Assembly: GCA_000433355.1 (NCBI GenBank) | Contig: FR893179.1 | Span: forward strand, 1-64,000 | Direction: 5' to 3' | Source: Alistipes sp. CAG:435 | GTDB lineage: Bacteria > Bacteroidota > Bacteroidia > Bacteroidales > UBA932 | DNA length: 64,000 nucleotides | Shown here: positions 16,698 to 26,042 of the stretch, one piece after another | Position numbering within the stretch: the first letter of the stretch is position 1 | Layout of the letters: each line of letters begins with the position of its first letter | Made by a program: the position numbers and the translations under genes | The notes under the pieces: model-generated | Told to the model about the DNA's origin: nothing | Seen by the model: only the letters and a program-made list of their open reading frames with translations | Database searches by the model: none

Positions 16698-17800
16698 ATC
16701 AACTTTCTTAAATATTCAAAAATTCCGTTCCCCTTGAGCATAGCAAGCGGCACGATCCACTCCGGGAAAAGCGCCGGAACATCAATCCTGCGGTGTGTGT
16801 CGGCATATTCCTGAATCGCCTTGACATCTGGCCTGACCTCCAGTCGCCGGAACTCCTTGTGCGCCTCCCAAACCGCCTTGAAGCAGTCTATCTTGCCTGT
16901 CAGCAGATAGACAAGCGCGGAGCAGCCGTCCAAGCACATTCTTAGGAATATGGTGCCTCGGGCGCGTCTGCAAGCCTTGACGGCAGCCTTTTCCGGCGTC
17001 AGCTCCCTCACTTCCTGCAATGAATATGTCTTCGCGAGGTTGTTCTGGAGCATCAGCAGATTGTTCCGGTAGTTCAGTTTCAGTTTCCACGGGGAGTCGT
17101 TCGGCAGTGTGCCGCCTCCGAGATGCCACACAACCGACTGAGGCACAACGAATATGTTCTTTCCCTCCAACTGAAGTCGCCAGCAGAGGTCTATCTCCTC
17201 CATATGGGCGAAGAACCTGTCGTCCAACCCTCCCATTTTTGAATATTCCGTCTTGCGGACCATCAGGCAGGCTCCTGTGGCCCAGAAGACCTTGGCCGGA
17301 GAATCGTACTGGCCGTTGTCCTTCTCAACTCTCTTGAGAACCCTTCCGCGGCAGAACGGATAGCCGAAACGATCCAGCATTCCGCCGGCCGCTCCTGCAT
17401 ATTCAAAGAAGTCTTTTTCGTACCACGAATGGAGTTTCGGGGCGCAGGCGGCGCAGTCCGGGTGGCTGTCCATCCAGTCGGTGAGCGGTTTCAACCAATC
17501 TTGGGGAACCTCGATGTCAGAGTTTATGAGCACGAAATATTCAAGATCTCCGGCGTCCGGCAGCTCGCATACAGCCTTGAAGGCCCTGTTGTAGCCACCG
17601 GTGAAGCCGTAGTTCTTGTCCAGGCGGATCTGCCGCACTGTCGGGAACTTCTCGGACAGCATCTCCATCGAACCGTCCGTGGATGCGCTGTCAGCGACCA
17701 TGATCTCCGTCCCGTCCGTGGCCGAGGCCAGCAGACCAGGCAGGAAACGCTCAAGATATTCCTTTGTGTTCCAGTTCAGTATGACAACCGCCGTGCGCAT
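16694..17800 (-). CDS. Family 2 glycosyltransferase
   Basis: The 368-residue protein has a GT-A fold of the rhamnosyltransferase-like kind: VVILNWNTKEYLERFLPGLL at the start, VADSASTDGSMEML, the DxD-type INSDIEVPQDWL near residue 95, and WATGACLMVRKTEYSKMGGL with FFAHMEEIDLCWRLQLEGK (ED/DxxWR region). It probably adds a sugar to a surface glycan or lipid; donor and acceptor are unknown. It lies 9 bp after slyD and overlaps trkA by 4 bp, an odd functional mix that is nevertheless clearly one operon. Confidence 0.88.
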   Translation of the reverse strand: MRTAVVILNWNTKEYLERFLPGLLASATDGTEIMVADSASTDGSMEMLSEKFPTVRQIRLDKNYGFTGGYNRAFKAVCELPDAGDLEYFVLINSDIEVPQDWLKPLTDWMDSHPDCAACAPKLHSWYEKDFFEYAGAAGGMLDRFGYPFCRGRVLKRVEKDNGQYDSPAKVFWATGACLMVRKTEYSKMGGLDDRFFAHMEEIDLCWRLQLEGKNIFVVPQSVVWHLGGGTLPNDSPWKLKLNYRNNLLMLQNNLAKTYSLQEVRELTPEKAAVKACRRARGTIFLRMCLDGCSALVYLLTGKIDCFKAVWEAHKEFRRLEVRPDVKAIQEYADTHRRIDVPALFPEWIVPLAMLKGNGIFEYLRKLI

Positions 17801-17809
17801 CTTCCTTTA

Positions 17810-18469
17810 TTACTCTTTGTGGCAGTCGCCGTTGCCGTGGCAGCATTCGCCGTCCTTCTTGCCTTCTCCGTGGCAGCATTCGCCATCCTTGTGACCTTCG
17901 CCGTGGCAGCACTCGCCATCCTTGTGACCTTCGCCGTGGCAGCCGCCCTCGCCCTTGTGGCAGTGGCACTCGTGCTCTTCCTGTGGGAGGAACTCGCCGT
18001 GGAGGCCTTCCTTGAGCTCTTTCTCCGTAGCTTCCCTGACGCTGACCACCTTGCCGGTGAAGTTGAGGGTCTTGCCGGCCATCGGGTGGTTGAAGTCCAT
18101 CACAACGGTGTCTGGCTTGACCTCGTGAACGGTTCCCTGTACGACCTGGCCAGTGTTGCTGAGCATAGGGATGATCTGGCCTACGACGAGAAGATCCTCG
18201 CGAACTTTCCCGTCGATCTCAAAAGCGGCCTTAGGCAGCTCGAAGAGACGGCTGGCATCGAATGTGCCGTAGCCTTCCTCCGGAGTGAGGGTGAACGCGA
18301 ACTCGTCGCCCGGCTCCTTGCCCTCGACCTCGCTCTCGAATTTAGGAAGAAGCATATGTGTCCCGTGAATGTAGCCAAGCGGACGCTCCTGCGTCGCCTT
18401 GTCGGCGAGTTTTCCGTCCACAATCAGTTCGTAGGTCAGCTCGACCACATTGTTTTTCTGTACTTTCAT
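17810..18469 (-). CDS. slyD: FKBP-type peptidyl-prolyl isomerase SlyD with metal-binding tail
   Basis: The 219-residue protein has an FKBP domain (VVELTYELIVDGKLADKATQ, YIHGTHMLLPKFESEVEGKE, EEGYGTFD) with the SlyD insert-in-flap region and DFNHPMAGKTLNFTGKVVSV. From about residue 170 a Cys/His-rich tail follows: CHCHKGEGGCHGEG and then three near-identical 11-residue units HKDGECCHGEG. SlyD proteins fold clients and store Ni or Zn in such tails. The repeats are also visible as a 33-bp DNA tandem repeat and could change copy number without frame loss. It is the first gene of a three-gene run with the GT2 and trkA genes. Confidence 0.93.
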   Translation of the reverse strand: MKVQKNNVVELTYELIVDGKLADKATQERPLGYIHGTHMLLPKFESEVEGKEPGDEFAFTLTPEEGYGTFDASRLFELPKAAFEIDGKVREDLLVVGQIIPMLSNTGQVVQGTVHEVKPDTVVMDFNHPMAGKTLNFTGKVVSVREATEKELKEGLHGEFLPQEEHECHCHKGEGGCHGEGHKDGECCHGEGHKDGECCHGEGKKDGECCHGNGDCHKE

Positions 18470-18531
18470 AATGATGTCTTATTGTTAATGAATTTATTTT
18501 CTGTTTGTTATGAACTGCTGACGATTCCGCG

Positions 18532-19920
18532 TCACGCGCTGAAATCAACATTTCCGAACGCTAAGGTAGGAATAAGTTTTGACTTACAGAACCTCGCATC
18601 GTTTCCGGCGGCCAAAAGATTGTTCCAAAGGGTGAGGAGATTGCCGGTTATGAGCATCTCCCTTACCGGATGGACGATCTTTCCGTCCTTGAAAAGGAAG
18701 CCTTCGACTCCGAAGGAGAAGTCGCCGGTGGCTGAGTTGCTGTTGCCGCCGTTGAAGCCGGTGACAAGGATGCCTTCGCCGACTATACGCATCAGTTCCT
18801 CCTTGCCGCAGGTCGCTTCGACAGGCTCAGCGACCGATGGCGCGAAACAAGGCAAAACCACCGGTCTCGTAGCGTCCTCAACCGTAGCCTCGACCCCCAT
18901 CTTCCTCGACATATAAGTATTGACGAAATATTCCTTCACAACCCCGTTCTCAACAATCGGCATCTCCGCGGTCGCAACCCCTTCAGAATCAAACAGCCTC
19001 GACCCCGTCTCCCCGACGCTCACCGGCCTGTCCCATATATTCAGCCACTCCGGAAACATCTTCTTCCCCAGCGAATCCAGCATAAACGAATTCTTCTGCT
19101 GCAATGAATATCCTCCCAGAGCGTTCAGCACAGGCGTCACAAGCCTCGATGCCACCTCGCTTTCAATGACCATCGAATATTTCCCGCTCTCGATCTTGAC
19201 CGGGCCTATCTGTGACATCGCCCGCTTGAACGCTATCTCACCGCAGTCCTTGATATTCAGATCCTTGAGCATCGGTGTGGCGTCCCACCAGTAACTGCTG
19301 AACCTGTTCCCGTCCGCATCCTGCACGGTCACCTCGACCCCATATTCAAATGAAGTCTCGGTGTGGCGGCATCTAAGTTCGTTGGAATCAAGCACAAGCG
19401 AGTCGAAGATGGAATCTGAATATTCCCCCTCCTCCGAGATGAGTCCTTCGTCACAGTGCATTTTGAATATGCTCGCGTCGATCGCCATCCTTAGTCTTTC
19501 GTCCGATGTCAGAGCCGGATAAGTCTCGTCATAAAGTCCGAGTTCCTTGCCGGTCACGGCGTTTTTCGCCGTTCTGGACGGATCCGGCAAGTCTCTGCAA
19601 GGGTCTTCCGCAAGCATCCTGACCGTTGCGATCGCCTTTTTCAGGAAATCATCCAATTCGCTTTCCACCAGCCGGTTGGTGGAGAAACTGCCAAATTTTC
19701 CGTCCACGAAAAGGCAGACGCTGATCGATCTGTCCAGACAGTGCGAGACCTTGTCAAGTTCTCCGTTAAGGGTTCCGAACAGCTCCATCAGGCTCTTGTT
19801 CAGCGTGATGCGCACCTTGTCCGCTCCAAGTGCCAGAGACTTCTCCAGACATTTCTCCGCGACGAGAATCTCCTCCGCAGTCAACATTCCGTTTATCTCT
19901 TCCATCTTATTCTCCTCCAA
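18532..19920 (-). CDS. pmbA: TldD/PmbA family metalloprotease subunit (PmbA-like)
   Basis: The 462-residue protein matches the PmbA/TldE half of the TldD/TldE protease. It has an N-terminal domain, YSMVIESEVASRLVTPVLNA, SLGKKMFPEWLNIWDRP, and the C-terminal GFNGGNSNSATGDFSFGVEG. As in PmbA, no HExxxH zinc motif is present. It overlaps the upstream tldD gene by 14 nt, fitting a heterodimer made in step. An 8-residue segment VAEPVEAT near residue 365 is encoded by a REP-like palindrome and looks like an in-frame insertion. Confidence 0.88.
   Translation of the reverse strand: MEENKMEEINGMLTAEEILVAEKCLEKSLALGADKVRITLNKSLMELFGTLNGELDKVSHCLDRSISVCLFVDGKFGSFSTNRLVESELDDFLKKAIATVRMLAEDPCRDLPDPSRTAKNAVTGKELGLYDETYPALTSDERLRMAIDASIFKMHCDEGLISEEGEYSDSIFDSLVLDSNELRCRHTETSFEYGVEVTVQDADGNRFSSYWWDATPMLKDLNIKDCGEIAFKRAMSQIGPVKIESGKYSMVIESEVASRLVTPVLNALGGYSLQQKNSFMLDSLGKKMFPEWLNIWDRPVSVGETGSRLFDSEGVATAEMPIVENGVVKEYFVNTYMSRKMGVEATVEDATRPVVLPCFAPSVAEPVEATCGKEELMRIVGEGILVTGFNGGNSNSATGDFSFGVEGFLFKDGKIVHPVREMLITGNLLTLWNNLLAAGNDARFCKSKLIPTLAFGNVDFSA
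18811..18835. repeat. REP-like palindrome inside pmbA
   Basis: GGTCGCT and AGCGACC (7-bp perfect arms) enclose an 11-nt core TCGACAGGCTC. This is the widely seen bacterial REP-type sequence translated as VAEPVEAT. It lies within the coding sequence and keeps the frame together with its flanks. Confidence 0.7.
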
Positions 19921-21331
19921 CTGTAAGCTTGTTGATCAGCACGGTAGGGATTCCGCAGGAGACCGGGCAACTCTGTCCCTTTCCGCACGTCCAGGCCCCC
20001 TCGTCAATCTTCAGGTCATTCCCCACGGCCACAATGTCGGCCAATGCTTGCGGCCCGTTACCGATGATGTTTATGTCCTTGACCGGCTGGGTCAGCCGTC
20101 CGTTCTCGATCAGGAATCCGCTCTTGACAAAGAACGTGAAATCTCCTTCACCGATCTGAACCTCACCGTTGCTGAACTGATCCACATATATTCCTTTCTT
20201 CACGGATGCGATGATGCTTTCCTTGTCGGCCTTGCCGCTTTCCATATATGTCGCCCTCATTCTCGGGATAGGAGCGTAACGGAATGATTCCCGCCGTCCG
20301 TTGCCGGTAGGGGAGCCCCCGTAGAATCCGGCGCTGATCCTGTCGTGCAGGTATGAGGTCAGAATCCCGTCCTTTACCATATATGTCTTTTGTCCCGGAA
20401 CGCCCTCGTCGTCGAAATTGATGGAACCTCTATTGAACGGAATCGTGCCGTCATCCACGATCGAGATGCTTTCGTCGCAGATTTTCTGTCCCATTTTCTC
20501 TGAGAAGACTGACTGGCCTTTCCTGTTGAAATCCGCCTCGAAAGCGTGTCCCATAGCCTCGTGAAGCAATATCCCCGAAGCTCCGGCACCCATCACGACA
20601 GGCATCTGCCCGCCTTTCGGGCGTTTGGCCACGAAACGGTCGTCTATCCCCGCCTCAATGCTGTCCGCGATCTCGTCCAGAAGCGATTCCGTAAGCATCT
20701 CTGTGCCCGCTCGGTACGCCCTGGAGGTGTTTTTGCTCTCGATCTTGCCGTCCTGGCTGAACACGACTGAGGCTGACAGGATTCCCATCGGCCTTGTCTC
20801 GAATGTCAATTCTCCCAAGGAGTTGAACATCAGGATATCGCTTACTTGTCCGGAGAACGAGACGATAATCTTCACTATTCTGGAGTCTTTCGCGGCAATC
20901 TTCTCCTTCAATTTTTCCAGCCACGGGACAAGCCGCGTCGCGTCGGATGATCTCCAATCATATTCATAAGAATATCTGTCCTTAGGCGCTGTGACGGTTC
21001 TGCAGCAAATCGCAGACGCTGTTCCGGTGCCGCCTTCCGCTATCTTGGAGGCGGCCAGGGCCGCCTCGGCCATCGAGCGGGAATCCGTGCTTTCGGAGTA
21101 GGCATAGCCGGTCTTGTCTCCTTTCAGAACCCTGATTCCGACACCGTAGTCGATGTGGAATCCGCCTGAGGAGACGATTCCGTCCCGCAGCAGCAGATCG
21201 TTGTAGGACGTGTTCTCGAAGAACAGGTCGCAGTAGCTTCCGCCTCCTTTCAGACCATCGGCCGCAAGCCTTTCCAATTGTGCTTCGCTGACCTGGAACA
21301 GGTTGAGATAGAAATTCTTATCCTTGTACAT
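19907..21331 (-). CDS. tldD: TldD metalloprotease subunit
   Basis: The 474-residue protein has the TldD zinc motif in ILLHEAMGHAFEADFNRKG (HExxxH, about residue 225). It also has DDGTIPFNRGSINFDDEGVP, the catalytic-side segment LTSYLHDRISAGFYGGSPTG and GRRESFRYAPIPRMRATYME. TldD/TldE degrade short unfolded peptides and, in some hosts, mature ribosomally made peptides. It overlaps pmbA downstream by 14 nt and the kinase-like gene upstream by 14 nt, so the three genes form a tightly packed unit. Confidence 0.94.
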   Translation of the reverse strand: MYKDKNFYLNLFQVSEAQLERLAADGLKGGGSYCDLFFENTSYNDLLLRDGIVSSGGFHIDYGVGIRVLKGDKTGYAYSESTDSRSMAEAALAASKIAEGGTGTASAICCRTVTAPKDRYSYEYDWRSSDATRLVPWLEKLKEKIAAKDSRIVKIIVSFSGQVSDILMFNSLGELTFETRPMGILSASVVFSQDGKIESKNTSRAYRAGTEMLTESLLDEIADSIEAGIDDRFVAKRPKGGQMPVVMGAGASGILLHEAMGHAFEADFNRKGQSVFSEKMGQKICDESISIVDDGTIPFNRGSINFDDEGVPGQKTYMVKDGILTSYLHDRISAGFYGGSPTGNGRRESFRYAPIPRMRATYMESGKADKESIIASVKKGIYVDQFSNGEVQIGEGDFTFFVKSGFLIENGRLTQPVKDINIIGNGPQALADIVAVGNDLKIDEGAWTCGKGQSCPVSCGIPTVLINKLTVGGE

Positions 21332-21941
21332 TCTTTAGTTTCCTTTTTTCTTCTTCCAGATGTTTTTCATATTCTTCGTTGATCGCCTGGATCTTGCTGA
21401 ACTTCTCCGGCTCCCGGATTATCTTTCCGTCCTCCGACGCCTCGGCCACAATTGAGAACGGCACTTTCGAGTTGTCAAGGAGAAGCCATCTGTCGCAGAT
21501 CGGCATAAAGTCCCGGAAAAGATAGTGGAGTCCGACATTGTAGCGCCTCCGGATGGTCTCTTCCTTGATGTTATGCCCTCCGGTGGCCACCCTTGCGGCC
21601 ACTCTTGCGACTGCAAGATCCGGAGAGTTCAGCCATAAGTACAGAATCGTGACATAGTACCCGGCTTCCTTCGCGTCCTTTATCACCTTGAGAAGAAAAC
21701 GTGTGGCGAGCGTGGTCTCGATGCAGAAATCGGCCTTCCTCTGGAGCAGGAACCTCATCTTCATCAGCATATAGCGGCTGGCGGCGACGTAGGCGCTTTC
21801 CGGATGGAACGGCGAAAGGCTTTTCGCGAACTCATCGGAGTTCACGAATTCGCTGCATTCCAGCATCCCCGGCAGAAGCGCGTAGGACGCCGTGGTCTTC
21901 CCGGAACCGTTGCAACCGGCTATGATGAAAAGTCTTGGCAT
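21318..21941 (-). CDS. Zeta-toxin-like P-loop kinase
   Basis: The 207-residue protein has Walker A AGCNGSGKTT at residues 8-17. FVNSDEFAKSLSPFHPES follows, the zeta/AAA_33 pattern with an Asp after the nucleotide site, then FCIETTLATRFLLKVIKDAK and basic VARVAARVATGGHNI. Zeta toxins phosphorylate UDP-N-acetylglucosamine; many chromosomal relatives are uncharacterised small-molecule kinases. No epsilon-type antitoxin is next to it and it overlaps tldD by 14 nt. A housekeeping kinase is at least as likely as a toxin. Confidence 0.75.
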   Translation of the reverse strand: MPRLFIIAGCNGSGKTTASYALLPGMLECSEFVNSDEFAKSLSPFHPESAYVAASRYMLMKMRFLLQRKADFCIETTLATRFLLKVIKDAKEAGYYVTILYLWLNSPDLAVARVAARVATGGHNIKEETIRRRYNVGLHYLFRDFMPICDRWLLLDNSKVPFSIVAEASEDGKIIREPEKFSKIQAINEEYEKHLEEEKRKLKNVQG

Positions 21942-22021
21942 ATATCAATTCCCAAAGGCGGACAATCATTTGCGAATATTGCAAACTGTCGGCCACATTT
22001 ATTATTATACGAATATATTCG

Positions 22022-22741
22022 TTATTTTGTTTTGGTCGGCTTTGGATGTGTCACACCGTAGCCGAAGAGGGAGAAGTCCCCTTTGCAAGGATCGCCGGGG
22101 AATATGTCCGCGAAGCAGTCGGTGATCTCCCGTACGGTCGTGATGTCCTTCTGCTTTCTGGTCGTGAGCCCGAGCGCAATCGCCTCGTCATAGACGTGCA
22201 CATCCAACGGGATGAGAAGATAGGCTGGATCCGTGTCCTTCCATATCCCCAAATCCACCTTGCCATCGTTCCTGACCATCCACCGCCTCATCATATTGAT
22301 CTTCTTGTTCGGAGCCTTGAGGTCGGATTTCTGGCCGAAGATATTCGTCCTGAACTCGTCCTGGGACAGAGATTCGAGGGATGGGCTTGCCTCATAGGCG
22401 CTTTTCAGACGGGAGCATATTCCAGCCACCTCGCTCCATTTGATCGTGCGGTGGATGCTGGTGCCGTCGTCCCGCCACTTGCCGCGCATCACATATTCAT
22501 AAGGCTTCCAGTCCATTTCCTCGAAAAGTCTCCCGCAGTCCCTGATGATCATCGCCCTGCGGCCCCAGGCGAAATGCGCCGCGAAGACCGCCGCGATTTC
22601 CACGTCGGCCAATGAGCGTTTCCCGGCCTTGAAACGCTGCGCGAACAAGGTCGGGAAAGCTATCGGATCTTCCTGGAAGTACTGAGGGTCGTTGTAGGTC
22701 TCAGCCCACAGGATCAAAGTTTGTCTTGTCTCTTCTGTCAT
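22022..22741 (-). CDS. TIGR02757/DUF2400 family protein
   Basis: The 239-residue protein matches the TIGR02757 family typical of Bacteroidota: YNDPQYFQEDPIAFPTLFAQ near the N-terminus, IAAVFAAHFAWGRRAMIIRD, KKINMMRRWMVRNDGKVDLG, and DVHVYDEAIALGLTTRKQKD. The alpha-helical fold resembles HhH base-excision proteins, but no activity is established. It follows the POT transporter pair by 37 bp on the same strand. A 14-bp palindrome (22009-22022, ACGAATATATTCGT) touches its stop codon. Confidence 0.85.
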   Translation of the reverse strand: MTEETRQTLILWAETYNDPQYFQEDPIAFPTLFAQRFKAGKRSLADVEIAAVFAAHFAWGRRAMIIRDCGRLFEEMDWKPYEYVMRGKWRDDGTSIHRTIKWSEVAGICSRLKSAYEASPSLESLSQDEFRTNIFGQKSDLKAPNKKINMMRRWMVRNDGKVDLGIWKDTDPAYLLIPLDVHVYDEAIALGLTTRKQKDITTVREITDCFADIFPGDPCKGDFSLFGYGVTHPKPTKTK

Positions 22742-22778
22742 TTAGAAGTCATTTTTGCCGAGCCTGAAGTATTTTGTT

Positions 22779-24473
22779 TTAATCCTTCGTCGCCGCCTCC
22801 AGTTTCTTAAGCAGCGCGAACATCACCACACCGGCGGCGATGCAAAGTCCCATCAGAATGCTCCAGTTGGCCGTGAGGGAAACCTTTTTCCAAAGCAGTC
22901 CAGGGATGGAACTGAGGTAGTTGCCGACAGCGGTCGCCGCGAACCACAGACCCATCATAAGACCTTTGTACTTAGGAGGCGCCACCTTCGACACGAACGA
23001 GATGCCCATCGGGCTGAGCAGAAGCTCGGCGAAAGTCAGGATCAGGTAGGTTCCGATCAGGTACATCGGCACCACTGGATCCGGAGCTACCGTGCCGTTG
23101 AGCGAAGCCGGTGAAGGCTGGCCAATGGAGGCGAAGATCATCACCAGATAGCCGCAGGCCGCCACAAGCATTCCGATACCGATCTTTTTCGGAGCGGAAG
23201 GCTCCATTCCCTCAGGATGCTTGGCGGTCTTTTTCGCGGCGAGGGCACTGAATATGGCCATAGACACTGGAGTGAGGGCTACCACGAAGAACGGATTGAA
23301 CTGCTGGAAGAGCTGTGGCTGAATCTCCAGAGGGTTAGGAAGGCCTCTGAATATCGCATACGCTCCGCACCAAAGGACGGCAGTCACGACTCCGCAGCCT
23401 ACCTTGCCGGAAGTCTTCTCAGACTGGAATATTCCGAAAAGGGTGTAGACCGACGTGGCGATAAGAGCCAGCGCCCAGATGTTGAATCCGATTCTGCTCC
23501 AGCCCTCGGCAGTGCTTTGCGTGTAGTCGCGTGCGAACCAGGTCAGCGACTGGCCGTTCTGGTGGAACGCCATCCAGAAGAAGATAACCACAGCAAACAC
23601 GAGGCACAGGGCCACGATACGCTCCTTGGTCTGTTTCGGAGTGAGTTCCACGTAATTGCCTCCGGAGGTCTTGGCCTGTTTGGCGTTGACGTCAGCGTGC
23701 TTGAACCAGCTCTTTGTCGCGAAATAGATCGCTATCGAGACCACGAGTGAGATGCACGCCACCGCGAATCCCATATTGTAAGAAGCAGAAAGCTTGTCGA
23801 TGTAGTACGGACAGAACTGGTCGAGCCCCATTCCGGCCGCGTTTGCGTCCGGCATCATCGCCATAAGCCCGTTCAGTTGCTCGGCTCCCTCCGGAGTGAT
23901 CGTGCCGGCCATCTGCTGGTGGGCCAACGCCGGAATCGCAGCCTTGTATATGAGCCCCGCCTTTGCCAGGAACTTGTTTGTGATGGCGGTGGCGGCGGCA
24001 GGAGCGAACATCGAACCGATGTTGATGGCCATATAGAACAGGCTGAACGCGCTGTCCCGTTTGGATGCGTACCGTGGATCATCGTAAAGGTTGCCGACCA
24101 GAACCTGAAGGTTCCCCTTGAATAGACCTGTTCCGACAGCGATGAGCAGCAGGGCCGCGAGCATCATGGTGACTCCAAACCCGTTGGCCGCTGTAGGGAC
24201 TGCCAGTACCAGATAACCGATGAACATCACGCAGATGCCCGTCACGACGCATTTTCCGAATCCGATTTTGTCCGCGAGCCATCCTCCCACGACCGGCATA
24301 AAATAGACCGCCGCGAGGAAGATTGAATATACCTGGCTGGCCGTTGACTGCTCCCATCCGAACTTAGCCTGGAGGAACAGCATGAAGATGGCCAGCATCG
24401 TGTAGTAGCCGAAGCGCTCGCCCGTGTTGGCGAGGGCGAGCGCGAATAAACCTTTCGGTTGGTTTTTGAACAT
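22779..24473 (-). CDS. POT/PTR family proton-dependent oligopeptide transporter
   Basis: The 564-residue membrane protein of the major facilitator fold starts with the POT motif GLFALALANTGERFGYYTML. It continues with AVYFMPVVGGWLADKIGFGK and, later, FWMAFHQNGQSLTWFARDYT, with about 12-14 hydrophobic segments. It imports di- and tripeptides with protons. It lies 6 bp after a second, related POT gene, so the two are co-transcribed. Its long loop with PEGAEQLNGLMAMMPDANAA and the extra helices resemble other Bacteroidota POT members. Confidence 0.92.
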   Translation of the reverse strand: MFKNQPKGLFALALANTGERFGYYTMLAIFMLFLQAKFGWEQSTASQVYSIFLAAVYFMPVVGGWLADKIGFGKCVVTGICVMFIGYLVLAVPTAANGFGVTMMLAALLLIAVGTGLFKGNLQVLVGNLYDDPRYASKRDSAFSLFYMAINIGSMFAPAAATAITNKFLAKAGLIYKAAIPALAHQQMAGTITPEGAEQLNGLMAMMPDANAAGMGLDQFCPYYIDKLSASYNMGFAVACISLVVSIAIYFATKSWFKHADVNAKQAKTSGGNYVELTPKQTKERIVALCLVFAVVIFFWMAFHQNGQSLTWFARDYTQSTAEGWSRIGFNIWALALIATSVYTLFGIFQSEKTSGKVGCGVVTAVLWCGAYAIFRGLPNPLEIQPQLFQQFNPFFVVALTPVSMAIFSALAAKKTAKHPEGMEPSAPKKIGIGMLVAACGYLVMIFASIGQPSPASLNGTVAPDPVVPMYLIGTYLILTFAELLLSPMGISFVSKVAPPKYKGLMMGLWFAATAVGNYLSSIPGLLWKKVSLTANWSILMGLCIAAGVVMFALLKKLEAATKD

Positions 24474-24479
24474 ACTATG

Positions 24480-26042
24480 TTACTTTGTTACTTTCTCAAG
24501 CCACTTGACCATGCCGAGCATAACGCCCATTGCCAGGAGGCACATGCAGAGGAACACGCTCCAGCAGGCCCACAGAGGCATCTTGTTGTACATCAGAGGG
24601 CCGATCCACAAGAAGAGGTTGCCCACCGCGGTGGCGCCGAGCCAGAGTCCCTGGCAAAGTCCGAGAAGGTGCTTCGGGGCGACCTTCGACACGAACGAGA
24701 GACCCAGAGGAGAGATGAAGAGTTCCGCTACCGTGAGGAAGAAATAGGTCGCTATAAGAACCCAAGGTCCGGCCTTCATCGTGGCCTGCTGGGCGACTTC
24801 CATACCTCTGAAATCGGTGGCTGAAGGGTAACCCATCACGCCTGAGAATATCGCGAGGAACAGATAGGCGGTCGCCGCGATTCCCATTCCGTAGGCGATC
24901 TTGCGAGGGGTCGAGATCTGCTTGCCTCTCTTCCCGAGCGCGCCGAAGATCCACATGATGATCGGGGTCAGCACGATCACGAAGAACGGATTGACCGCCT
25001 GCCATATTTCCGGAGCGATCTTGTCCGTGTTGACGAAGTCACGCGCGAAGAGCGAGAGGGACTGTCCGTTCTGGTGGAACGCGAGCCAGAAGAAGATCAC
25101 AACGCCGAGAACCGCGAACAGGGCGTACATCCTCTGCTTGATCTCCTTTGCCATGGTGGCCTTCTCCTCGGCGGTGTAGCCGGCATTGGCGGAGGCTGCC
25201 TTCTTGGCAGGAGTAGGGAATTTCTTCTTGTTGGCAAGGAATATCACAAGAGAGATCATCATGGCCACGACGGAGGCGATGAAGGAATAGTGGATACCGG
25301 CGTTGAACACGTCCAGATAGTTTGTGCAGAACTGTCCGATGGCCTCACCGCCCTGTGCAAGGACAGCAGGATCGGCACCGGCCTTGGCTGCCTCGTCGAG
25401 GAAGTTCTGCGAGGTGGTGCCGTTGCTGATGAACTCATGGCAGAGTCTAGGGAGCTGTGAGTTGTAGATGAATCCGTTGACTTTCAGCCACCAGCTTCTC
25501 AGAAGAGGAGCCACGAACGGAGCCACGAGGCCTCCGATGTTGATGAACACGTAGAAGATCTGGAAACCGGAGTCGCGCTTTCCCTGTGCCTCTTTGAGAG
25601 CCTCGGGACCCTGCTTGGCGGCCTCGGCCTCGAAATTGTCGTACATCTGTCCGACGATCGCCTGGAGGTTGCCCTTGAACAGACCGTTGCCGAACGCGAT
25701 CAGGAAGAGAGCGAAGCAGGTCAGCGGCAGCAGCCACGCCTTGTTCTCAGGTGTCGCGAGGATCGGAACGGAGAGAACCACATAGCCCAACGCCATAATG
25801 ATGAGACCTTTCTGGATGGTTCCCTTGTAGTTCTGCGTGCGGTCGGCGATGATACCTCCCACAAGGCTGAGAATGTATATTCCCGCATAGAAGAATGAGT
25901 AGATGAGCCCTCCCGTCTCGTCGCTCAGCCCGAACTTCGAACAAAGGAAGAGTGTGAGAACCGCATTCATAATGTAGTACCCGAAGCGCTCGCCCATGTT
26001 GCTCAGCGCCGCTGAAATCAGTCCTTTAGGATGTCCTTTCAT
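24480..26042 (-). CDS. POT/PTR family proton-dependent oligopeptide transporter
   Basis: The 520-residue paralogue of the neighbouring transporter has GLISAALSNMGERFGYYIMN (ExxERxGYY motif), FYAGIYILSLVGGIIADRTQ and FWLAFHQNGQSLSLFARDFV. It is the first gene of the minus-strand POT pair and TIGR02757 unit, with a promoter at 26173-26204. The pair is too divergent for a recent duplication and may differ in peptide preference. Confidence 0.92.
   Translation of the reverse strand: MKGHPKGLISAALSNMGERFGYYIMNAVLTLFLCSKFGLSDETGGLIYSFFYAGIYILSLVGGIIADRTQNYKGTIQKGLIIMALGYVVLSVPILATPENKAWLLPLTCFALFLIAFGNGLFKGNLQAIVGQMYDNFEAEAAKQGPEALKEAQGKRDSGFQIFYVFINIGGLVAPFVAPLLRSWWLKVNGFIYNSQLPRLCHEFISNGTTSQNFLDEAAKAGADPAVLAQGGEAIGQFCTNYLDVFNAGIHYSFIASVVAMMISLVIFLANKKKFPTPAKKAASANAGYTAEEKATMAKEIKQRMYALFAVLGVVIFFWLAFHQNGQSLSLFARDFVNTDKIAPEIWQAVNPFFVIVLTPIIMWIFGALGKRGKQISTPRKIAYGMGIAATAYLFLAIFSGVMGYPSATDFRGMEVAQQATMKAGPWVLIATYFFLTVAELFISPLGLSFVSKVAPKHLLGLCQGLWLGATAVGNLFLWIGPLMYNKMPLWACWSVFLCMCLLAMGVMLGMVKWLEKVTK

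Noticed and set aside
17429..18916. A 495-codon plus-strand frame across GT2, slyD and pmbA
   Set aside because: It is antisense to three recognised genes and contains artificial repeats mirrored from the SlyD tail.
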